DNA from: Pseudodesulfovibrio sp. | Lineage (GTDB): Bacteria; Desulfobacterota; Desulfovibrionia; Desulfovibrionales; Desulfovibrionaceae | Assembly: GCA_022712815.1 (NCBI GenBank) | Contig: JAFLJW010000101.1 | Coordinates: forward strand, 1 to 5,482 | Length of the DNA: 5,482 bases | Direction: 5' to 3' | Shown here: one piece after another, positions 1 through 5,482 of the stretch | How the letters are laid out: each line of letters starts with the position of its first letter | Numbering within the stretch: the first letter of the stretch is position 1 | The notes under the pieces: model-generated | What the model saw: only the letters and a program-made list of their open reading frames with translations | What the model was told of the DNA's origin: nothing | Databases searched by the model: none | Translations under genes and position numbers: made by a program

Positions 1-2
1 CC

Positions 3-2852
3 TTTGATCTGGATCGTGATCTGGAACTGGCGACAGTGGACGTACAGAACCGCGTCAACCTCGCCTCTGCACAATTACCGCAAGAGGTCCGCAACTCCGG
101 TGTTCAGGTCAAGAAGCAGTCGCCAGAGTTTGTGCTGATCATCAACCTGATCTCGGATCAGGGTCAATATGATTCACTTTTCCTCAACAACTACGCCAAG
201 ATCAATATTTATGATGCCATCAAGCGCATCGAGGGAGTCGGGGACGTCAACCTGTTTGGCGATCAGGATTACGGCATGCGTATCTGGCTCAACCCGGACC
301 TGCTCACCTCTTACGGCCTGACGGTCGCCGATGTCATCAACGCGGTACAGGAGCAGAATGTACAGGCCCCTGCCGGGCAGATCGGCCTGCCGCCAACGTC
401 CAGCGACCAACAATTCCAGATGACCGTACGGGTCAAAGGCCGTCTGACCGACACCACGGAATTTGGCAATATAATCCTCAAGGCCAACGATGACGGCAGC
501 ACGGTCAAGGTCCGCGATGTAGCCCGGGTCGAGCTTGGCGCAAAGAACTATATCACATTTGCCCGGCTCAACGGAAAACCAACGGCCTCGCTGCTGATCT
601 ACCAACTTCCCGGCTCCAACGCATTGGATGTGGCAAACAATATCAAGGCGACCATGGAAAACCTCGCCACATCATTCCCGCAAGGTATCGAGTACGCCAT
701 CCCCTACGATACCACCCGGTTCGTCAAATCGTCCATCGAGGAAGTTCTGTCCACGTTGGTCGAGGCACTCATTCTCGTCTTTCTGGTGGTTTTTATTTTT
801 CTGCAAAACTGGCGGACCACGGTCATTCCCATGGTCTGCGTGCCGGTTTCACTCATCGGAACATTCGCACTCTTCCCGATGCTCGGATTTTCCATCAATA
901 CGCTGACCCTCTTCGGACTGGTGCTCGCCATCGGAATTGTCGTTGACGATGCCATTGTTGTTGTCGAAGCAACCCAGCGCATTATCGACGAAGAGGGACT
1001 TTCACCCAAAGAGGCTACCAAAAAGGCGATGTCCGAAGTCACCGGCCCGATCATTGCCAGCACGCTCGTTCTGGTAGCGGTGTTCATCCCGGTCGCCTTC
1101 ATGGGCGGCATCACCGGCCAGCTCTACAAACAATTTGCCCTGACCCTGTCCGTGTCAGTGCTCATCTCGTCCGTAAATGCCCTGACACTTTCTCCCGCGC
1201 TCAGTGCATTGCTGCTCCGGCCATCCGCACCCATGCGCGGCCCACTCGGCTGGTTCTTTGCCAAGTTCAATATCGGATTCGAGGCAGTCACCAAACGATA
1301 TAACGCAGCCGTGGCCTCGTTGGTCAAACGCTCGATCATGGCAATTGTCGTGGTTGCCGTGCTCATATTTGCATGTGGCGGATTATTCTCTATCCTCCCG
1401 GCAAGCTTTGTGCCGGATGAAGATCAGGGATATTTCATCGTCAACTCCATGCTGCCAGAAGGCGCGTCCCTTGAGCGATCCAATGCGGTTGCCAGAGAGA
1501 TCGAAACGTATTTGAAAGACGCCCCCGGCGTTCATGACTATGTCGCGCTGGGTGGTTTCAGCCTGCTCACCGGAGCATATTCTTCATACAATACGGCCTT
1601 TTTCATCATCCTTGACGACTGGGCGGATCGCACCACGCCCGATTTGTCGCTCTCTGCCATCATGGGCAAGGCGCAAAAAGCGTTTTGGGGATTCCAAGAG
1701 GCCATTATCATGGGATTCCAGCCTCCACCCATTCCCGGCCTGAGTTCCACCGGCGGCTTGCAATTTGAAGTGCAGGATCGCACCGGTGGCTCCATTGAGG
1801 AACTGGCCGCCGTGGCAACCTCGTACATTGAAGAAGCAGGCAAACGGCCGGAAATAGCCAATCTGTTCACCACTTTCAGTGCTCAGGTGCCACAATATTA
1901 CGTGGAGATCGACCGCGAAAAGGTCAAGAAACTCGGTGTGCCGGTCAACGAGGTTTTTCAAACACTCCAGACCTATCTGGGCGGCTATTATATCAATGAT
2001 TTCAATAAATACGGGCGTACTTACCGGGTCATGGCCCAGGCCGATTCCCAGTATCGAAGACGGATGCAGGACTTAAGCAAATTCTACATGCGTTCAAGCG
2101 ATGGCCTGATGGTGCCATTATCCACACTCAGTACAGCCAATCGCATCGCCGGTCCGGAGTACATCCAGCGGTACAATGTCTTTCGCACGGTAGAGATCAG
2201 CGCAGCCACACCGCCAGGCTACAGCTCCAGCGAAACCATGAAAGCCATGGAAGAGGTCGCCAATCAGGTCCTGCCGCAAGGGTATGGATTTGACTGGACA
2301 GCCATCGCCTATCAGGAGAAGTATTCCGGCGGCGATACCGGTCTGATCTTTGCTCTCGCCATCGTCATGGTGTTCCTGGTCCTTGCCGCTCAGTACGAAA
2401 GCTGGGCCACGCCGTTTGCGGTTATCCTTTGCGTGCCACTCGGCATCTTTGGAGGCATGTCCGCCCAGTGGATAAGTGGCTTGGATAACAATGTTTATGC
2501 TCAAATCGGGCTGGTCATGCTCATTGGCCTCGCCTCGAAAAACGCCATCCTGATTGTCGAATTCGCCAAGGAGAAACATGAGCATGGCATGTCTCTCAAG
2601 GATGCTGCCCTGAGTGCCGCCCATCTAAGGTTCCGACCAATTCTGATGACGTCGTTCGCCTTCATTCTCGGCGTCATACCGCTTGTCACCGCCTCCGGCG
2701 CGGGATCGTCGAGTCGTCATGCCCTCGGCACCTCTGTTTTTGGCGGCATGATCGCCGCCACAATCCTGGGCGTGCTGGTGGTCCCGGCATTGTATACGGC
2801 CATTCAGGGAGCAGGCATAAAATACGGACGAAAAAAGGAATCAAAGAAATAA
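3..2852 (+). CDS. RND (HAE-1 family) multidrug efflux pump inner-membrane subunit, AcrB/MexF-like, 5'-truncated
   Basis: Proton-driven drug/H+ antiporter of the inner membrane, working as a trimer with a periplasmic adaptor and an outer-membrane channel. The frame is open from base 3 and already reads RND sequence (FDLDRDLELATVDVQNRVNL, like the AcrB stretch near residue 100), so the GTG at 36 is an internal valine and the true start lies left of the window, about 90 codons away. About 949 codons are visible, giving a full length near 1040, normal for the family. Porter-domain sequence comes first. TM2 (VEALILVFLVVFIFLQNW) follows near 760-810, then TM4 with the Asp pair of VVDDAIVVVE at 945-950 (AcrB D407/D408). 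TM7 lies near 1335-1400, and TM8-TM12 near 2340-2810. The other proton-relay residues are present: Lys at 2538-2540 (K940), Arg at 2628-2630 (R971) and Thr at 2649-2651 (T978). The LSPALSALLLRP stretch after TM6 and the GFSLLTG loop near 1555-1575 recall MexF/OqxB more than AcrB. Substrate cannot be read from the sequence. A lysine-rich tail precedes TAA at 2850-2852. Confidence 0.96.
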   Translation, partial: FDLDRDLELATVDVQNRVNLASAQLPQEVRNSGVQVKKQSPEFVLIINLISDQGQYDSLFLNNYAKINIYDAIKRIEGVGDVNLFGDQDYGMRIWLNPDLLTSYGLTVADVINAVQEQNVQAPAGQIGLPPTSSDQQFQMTVRVKGRLTDTTEFGNIILKANDDGSTVKVRDVARVELGAKNYITFARLNGKPTASLLIYQLPGSNALDVANNIKATMENLATSFPQGIEYAIPYDTTRFVKSSIEEVLSTLVEALILVFLVVFIFLQNWRTTVIPMVCVPVSLIGTFALFPMLGFSINTLTLFGLVLAIGIVVDDAIVVVEATQRIIDEEGLSPKEATKKAMSEVTGPIIASTLVLVAVFIPVAFMGGITGQLYKQFALTLSVSVLISSVNALTLSPALSALLLRPSAPMRGPLGWFFAKFNIGFEAVTKRYNAAVASLVKRSIMAIVVVAVLIFACGGLFSILPASFVPDEDQGYFIVNSMLPEGASLERSNAVAREIETYLKDAPGVHDYVALGGFSLLTGAYSSYNTAFFIILDDWADRTTPDLSLSAIMGKAQKAFWGFQEAIIMGFQPPPIPGLSSTGGLQFEVQDRTGGSIEELAAVATSYIEEAGKRPEIANLFTTFSAQVPQYYVEIDREKVKKLGVPVNEVFQTLQTYLGGYYINDFNKYGRTYRVMAQADSQYRRRMQDLSKFYMRSSDGLMVPLSTLSTANRIAGPEYIQRYNVFRTVEISAATPPGYSSSETMKAMEEVANQVLPQGYGFDWTAIAYQEKYSGGDTGLIFALAIVMVFLVLAAQYESWATPFAVILCVPLGIFGGMSAQWISGLDNNVYAQIGLVMLIGLASKNAILIVEFAKEKHEHGMSLKDAALSAAHLRFRPILMTSFAFILGVIPLVTASGAGSSSRHALGTSVFGGMIAATILGVLVVPALYTAIQGAGIKYGRKKESKK

Positions 2853-2883
2853 CATCTCCTTTTTACTGACAAATTAAGCAGCC

Positions 2884-2929
2884 AAAAAACATTAAAGGCC
2901 GTCCGAGAGGACGGCCTTTAATGTTTTTT
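2884..2929. terminator. Bidirectional rho-independent terminator
   Basis: A perfect 21-bp inverted repeat (arms 2884-2904 and 2909-2929) closes on a GAGA tetraloop at 2905-2908, which is of the stable GNRA type. The core is GGCCGTCC/GGACGGCC, and the outer part is AT-rich. The right arm ends in TTTTTT on the plus strand. The left arm begins with AAAAAA, giving an equal U-run on the minus strand, so it should stop transcription from both sides. It begins 31 bases after the pump gene's stop codon, which makes it that gene's terminator. In the other direction it would catch minus-strand transcripts from the intergenic region or read-through from the lactate operon. Confidence 0.93.
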
Positions 2930-2942
2930 AATTTGAGGAAAT

Positions 2943-3000
2943 TTCAATCTTGGTATGTCTCAGCATGTCATTCTAGGCTATTCCATTACCAAGTCTTGAA
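2943..3000. repeat. Imperfect inverted repeat / long hairpin
   Basis: TTCAA (2943-2947) and CTTGGTA (2949-2955) pair with TACCAAG (2987-2993) and TTGAA (2996-3000), with a small asymmetric internal loop between the blocks. Two more pairs (TG 2956-2957 with CA 2984-2985) form past a one-base bulge. That makes about 14 bp around a 26-base loop. The base of the hairpin ends at 3000, directly next to the stop codon (3001-3003) of the candidate minus-strand micro-ORF. There is no U-run, so it is not a simple terminator. It could be a 3' stabilising structure, part of a small RNA, or chance. Confidence 0.35.
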
Positions 3001-3111
3001 CTATTCTAAAGTCAAAAGGACAAGTGTCATGGACAACGCAGTTACAACAAGGAAGATTCCTAAATAGAAGCCTGCAAAAAGACGCGCGAAAAGACCAGAA
3101 GCTTTTGGCAT
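3001..3111 (-). CDS. Candidate 36-residue single-pass membrane micro-protein
   Basis: Not recognised as a known family. The minus strand reads ATG (3111-3109) to TAG (3003-3001). The peptide begins MPKASGLFARLF and continues with about 24 strongly hydrophobic residues (AGFYLGIFLVVTALSM, then TLVLLTL), ending in Glu. Lys3 and Arg10 lie before the hydrophobic stretch and only Glu lies after it. This is the profile of a single transmembrane helix with its N terminus inside. An in-frame TGA two codons upstream fixes this ATG as the first possible start. A GAGG lies upstream but only one base from the ATG, which is poor spacing and the main argument against translation. The ORF lies between the hairpin at 3151-3179 and the bidirectional terminator, so it could be its own unit or receive read-through from the lactate operon. 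I see no convincing promoter. The composition is more AT-rich than that of the two large genes. The alternative is a chance ORF. Confidence 0.35.
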   Translation of the reverse strand: MPKASGLFARLFAGFYLGIFLVVTALSMTLVLLTLE

Positions 3112-3150
3112 GCCTCAATCTTTGATATGATTTGATGCTGTAAAATATAT

Positions 3151-3179
3151 GGTTCCCCATCCCCGGAGGACGGGGAACC
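3151..3179 (-). terminator. Probable terminator of the minus-strand lactate operon
   Basis: GGTTCCCC (3151-3158) and GGGGAACC (3172-3179) form an 8-bp GC-rich stem. Read on the minus strand it extends through a G-U pair and three further pairs (TCC/GGA) to a continuous 12-bp stem with a 5-base UCCGG loop. On the plus strand that position is an A-C mismatch. The minus-strand 3' flank is ATATATTTTA, a moderate U-rich tract, while the plus-strand flank is not T-rich, so the orientation is minus. It lies about 100 bases past the stop of the LutB-LutA gene, leaving a longish 3' untranslated region. The tract is weaker than that of the 2884-2929 terminator, so some read-through is plausible. Confidence 0.55.
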
Positions 3180-3278
3180 TACATGGAGGTGGTATATCTC
3201 GAAGGATGTGTGACTGTTGCCACGGTGGATTGCGGTCCTGACCTTTCTGAGAGCCTCATGTTATCTATGGTAAGTGCG

Positions 3279-5429
3279 TTACTTCCTGTTTTCCGCCAGG
3301 ACCTCGGCGATGTGCCGGACTTTGACATTTGACCCCTTGACCTTGAGACCGCCACGAAGCTGCATGATGCAACCGGGGCAATCGGTCAGGAGCACTTCGG
3401 CCTTGGTCTCCTCGACATTATTCAGCTTCTTGCTGAGCAACTCGGAAGAAAGCTCCGGGAATTTCATGGAGAAAGTACCGCCGAATCCGCAGCAAACCTC
3501 TTCTTCGGTGCACTCCACATATTCCATACCGCTGGTCTCAATGAGCTTGCGCGGAGCATCATGGACATCCAGACCGCGGCAGAGGTGACACGGAGCATGA
3601 TAAGTAGCCTTGGTGCCAACTTCCTTGAAGTCCTTCTTCTCCACTTTGAGTACGTCATACACAAAGGAGGAGTAATCGATGATCTTGTCCGCAAACTGCT
3701 GTGCCTTGAGGGCAAGTCTGGGATTGTCCTTCACCAGCTTGGGATAATTGTGCTTGAGGTGGGCGGCACAGGAAGCACACAGGGTAATGATATAGTCGCA
3801 GGTCTCTGCCTCGAAAGCCCTGATATTTTGCACCGCCACGTCGTGTGAAGCCTTCATCTCGCCCATCATTTGCACGGGCAGACCGCAGCAGGACTGCTCC
3901 ATGGGGTACTCCATGGCAACGTCATTGGCCGCAAAGAGATTGACCGCCGCTTCCATCTGCTCGGGGTAGACGAAGTCCTGCACGCAACCGGAGAACAGGG
4001 CCACCCGATATTTGGGCTTTTCAACGTGCGGACGGTTATCCTTCCACCAGTCGCGGAACGGTGTCTCGGCGATTGTCGGCAGGGCACGGAAGCTGTGCTC
4101 CTTGGAGAAGATCAGAGGCAGGTGACGGATGAAACCGTCCTTCTCGGCCACAGGCTTCTGGCCCCATTTGGCAGTACGAAGCAAGGTATGGAACAACTTG
4201 CGATTCTTCAGCACCTTGCCAAGCAGCATATTGGGCAGCGGATGGCCGTCCTCTTCCAGAATACGGGCATGAATCTCCTTGATAAGGCGCGGCAGATCAA
4301 TTCCACCAGCGCAGATATCCTTGCACGCTTCACAATTGATACAGTTCTGAACGAGATTCTTCGCCTTGTCCTTGCCATGAAAAAAGTAGGTCAGGATCAG
4401 ACCAATTGCACCGATGTAGATATGGCCCATCTTGTGACCGCCCACCAGCCGGTAGACCGGACAGACATTGGCACACGCACCGCAGCGCACACAGCGGTTG
4501 ACCTGAGAGAATAGCGGGTCCTTAGCCATTTCGCTCCGGCCATTGTCCAGAATAACATAGTGTATTTCCTTCTTGCCGTTCTCGGCAGAAGCACACTCGC
4601 TGGCTCCGGTGATCCACGTCACATAGGAGGTAAGCTGCTGACCGGTGGCGTTACGCGGCAAAACCTTGAGTATACGCAGGGCGTCATGGAGCTTGGGCAG
4701 CAGCTTGTCCATGCCCATGAGGGCCACATGCACGCGGGGCAGCGTGGTCACCAGTCGGGCGTTGCCCTCGTTGGTGACCAGACCGATACCGCCGGTCTCG
4801 GCCACGGCAAAGTTGGCACCGGTGATGCCCATGTCAGCCTCGACATACTTCTGACGCAACTCCCGGCGAGCGACCTTGACCAACTTCTCGATCTCGGCAT
4901 CCTGTTTGGTGCCGGTAACCTCGGAAAAGAGGTCGCCCACCTGATAACGGGACAGATGAATGGCGGGCATGACCATATGAGATGGTCCCTCATGACGGAG
5001 CTGGATGATCCACTCACCCAGATCGGTTTCGGTCACTTCCAGCCCTTCGTCTTCAAGGGCGTGATTGAGCAACGTTTCCTCGGCTGTCATGGACTTGGCC
5101 TTGACTATCTTCTGACAGCCAGCGTCCTTGGCAATACCGACGATGATGGCATTGGCCTCGTCCGCATCTTTGGCAAAATGAACGTGAACACCGGAGGCCT
5201 CAGCATTGACTTTGAACTCCTCGTAGAGTTCGTCATACCTGGCCGCGGCATCATCCTTGGAGCAGGCAATCTCGTTAATCAGCTGCCTGACATCAATGTC
5301 CTTAAAGGCGTTGGCGCGCCCGGCCCGATAGGCCACAGCAAAATTATCAAGAGTGGTGCGCAGGAAATCGTTGTCCAGGGACTCGCGCAGTTCTTTGCGG
5401 TATTCTTTCAGATCTTTGGCTTTCTGCAT
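3279..5429 (-). CDS. lutAB: LutB-LutA (LldF-LldE) fusion: iron-sulfur L-lactate oxidation protein with LUD, two 4Fe-4S and two CCG domains
   Basis: Iron-sulfur component of the LutABC/LldEFG lactate-oxidising complex, which converts lactate to pyruvate and passes on electrons. Residues about 60-300 are a LUD domain with the LutB-type stretch GITGANFAVAETGGIGLVTN (201-220). A ferredoxin-like dicluster follows: C313-x2-C316-x2-C319-x3-C323-P and C363-x2-C366-x2-C369-x3-C373. Residues about 474-716 are a complete LutA-like region with two CCG modules: C482, C514-C515-G and C551xxC554; then C614, C646-C647-G and C684xxC687. CCG cysteines in relatives such as HdrB bind iron-sulfur clusters. The 716 residues equal a normal LutB plus a normal LutA, joined in one frame with no frameshift. 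The ATG at 5429 has GGAGG seven bases upstream and follows the lutC stop by two bases, so the genes are co-transcribed. The final electron acceptor is not evident. Proteins of this make-up are often labelled only as Fe-S or LUD-domain proteins, and GlcF-type glycolate oxidase subunits share the CCG part. The LUD half and the lutC neighbour favour lactate. Confidence 0.93.
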   Translation of the reverse strand: MQKAKDLKEYRKELRESLDNDFLRTTLDNFAVAYRAGRANAFKDIDVRQLINEIACSKDDAAARYDELYEEFKVNAEASGVHVHFAKDADEANAIIVGIAKDAGCQKIVKAKSMTAEETLLNHALEDEGLEVTETDLGEWIIQLRHEGPSHMVMPAIHLSRYQVGDLFSEVTGTKQDAEIEKLVKVARRELRQKYVEADMGITGANFAVAETGGIGLVTNEGNARLVTTLPRVHVALMGMDKLLPKLHDALRILKVLPRNATGQQLTSYVTWITGASECASAENGKKEIHYVILDNGRSEMAKDPLFSQVNRCVRCGACANVCPVYRLVGGHKMGHIYIGAIGLILTYFFHGKDKAKNLVQNCINCEACKDICAGGIDLPRLIKEIHARILEEDGHPLPNMLLGKVLKNRKLFHTLLRTAKWGQKPVAEKDGFIRHLPLIFSKEHSFRALPTIAETPFRDWWKDNRPHVEKPKYRVALFSGCVQDFVYPEQMEAAVNLFAANDVAMEYPMEQSCCGLPVQMMGEMKASHDVAVQNIRAFEAETCDYIITLCASCAAHLKHNYPKLVKDNPRLALKAQQFADKIIDYSSFVYDVLKVEKKDFKEVGTKATYHAPCHLCRGLDVHDAPRKLIETSGMEYVECTEEEVCCGFGGTFSMKFPELSSELLSKKLNNVEETKAEVLLTDCPGCIMQLRGGLKVKGSNVKVRHIAEVLAENRK

Positions 5430-5431
5430 GA

Positions 5432-5482
5432 CTAATCCTCCAAGAGCAAAATATGCAATTCCAGTGGACCGTGAACGCCAAG
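5432..5482 (-). CDS. lutC: LutC (LldG, LUD-domain protein), C-terminal fragment
   Basis: The minus strand opens in frame at the window edge and reads LGVHGPLELHILLLED followed by TAG (5434-5432). A GVHGP-x-x-LH-hydrophobic ending is typical of the LutC/YkgG branch of the LUD family, the third component of the lactate-oxidation complex. Only 16 codons are visible, so the call rests on this short tail plus its position two bases ahead of the LutB-LutA fusion. In Desulfovibrio vulgaris the lutC-type gene likewise precedes the fused gene (from memory). The rest lies right of the window. Confidence 0.8.
   Translation of the reverse strand, partial: LGVHGPLELHILLLED
5437..5441 (-). promoter_or_regulatory. 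Ribosome-binding site of the LutB-LutA gene
   Basis: GGAGG on the minus strand lies seven bases before the ATG at 5429, an ideal Shine-Dalgarno match and spacing. It falls inside the last codons of lutC (TTG GAG GAT TAG), so ribosomes finishing lutC pass over it. This suggests translational coupling of the two subunits and confirms the chosen start. Confidence 0.85.

Larger units (their letters stand above)
2853..3278. other. Convergent intergenic region
   Basis: This gap separates the 3' ends of the pump gene (plus) and the LutB-LutA gene (minus). It contains the two terminators, the imperfect hairpin and the micro-ORF listed separately. The remaining stretches (2853-2883 and 3180-3278) show no convincing gene, promoter or RNA. 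Bases 3180-3278 are probably the 3' untranslated region of the lactate operon. The central part (about 2930-3150) is visibly more AT-rich than the flanking genes. Confidence 0.8.

Noticed and set aside
36..38. GTG as the start codon of the pump gene
   Set aside because: The frame is open upstream to base 3 and encodes conserved RND residues, so the GTG is an internal valine.
2118..2624. A 168-codon minus-strand ORF inside the pump gene
   Set aside because: It is antisense to conserved RND sequence including TM8-TM10, with no recognisable domain or start signal.
3029..3067. A 12-codon plus-strand ORF (MDNAVTTRKIPK) with AAAAGGA eight bases upstream
   Set aside because: It is very short, lies antisense to the micro-ORF just past a strong terminator, and has no visible promoter. 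The ribosome-site match is probably chance.
2978..3160. A 60-codon minus-strand ORF with several cysteines and aromatics
   Set aside because: It begins inside the terminator-like hairpin, lacks a ribosome-binding site and overlaps the more protein-like 36-residue ORF in another frame.
3151..3179. A CRISPR array
   Set aside because: Only one repeat-like unit is present, with no second copy, spacer pattern or cas gene in the window.
3183..3332. A 49-codon plus-strand ORF starting just after the hairpin
   Set aside because: It runs into the antisense of the LutB-LutA C terminus, has weak start signals and resembles no known protein.
4560..5435. A 291-codon plus-strand ORF opposite the LutB part
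   Set aside because: It is antisense to a strongly recognisable protein, has low-complexity Gly/Leu/His composition, matches no family I know, and arises from the codon bias of the real gene. The same applies to the 214-codon ORF at 3870-4514.

Overview
The window looks like chromosome from a lactate-using, sulfate-reducing deltaproteobacterium, most likely of the Desulfovibrionales. This is inferred from gene content: the right half carries an iron-sulfur lactate-oxidation protein in which the LutB (LldF) and LutA (LldE) parts are fused, preceded by the tail of lutC. From memory, that order and fusion match the lactate-utilisation locus of Desulfovibrio vulgaris. No rRNA or database comparison was available, so the genus is open.

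Layout: (1) Bases 3-2852, plus strand, hold nearly all of the inner-membrane pump of a tripartite RND (HAE-1, AcrB/MexF-like) multidrug efflux system. About 90 N-terminal codons lie left of the window. (2) Bases 2853-3278 are a roughly 426-base intergenic region between two converging genes. It holds a strong bidirectional terminator just after the pump gene, an imperfect hairpin, a candidate 36-residue membrane micro-protein on the minus strand, and a second hairpin that probably terminates the lactate operon. (3) Bases 3279-5429, minus strand, hold the 716-residue LutB-LutA fusion. (4) Bases 5432-5482, minus strand, hold the last 16 codons and stop of lutC, with the ribosome-binding site of the fusion gene embedded in its end.

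The two main transcription units are functionally unrelated and meet tail to tail. The pump exports amphiphilic compounds using the proton gradient, with an adaptor protein and an outer-membrane channel that are not in this window. The Lut proteins form a membrane-associated or cytoplasmic iron-sulfur complex that passes electrons from lactate oxidation onward. Both large genes look intact where visible, with all key residues present. I see no mobile element, CRISPR array, phage gene or tRNA. I do not find a convincing new multi-gene system. The most unusual item is the small membrane ORF isolated between two terminators.
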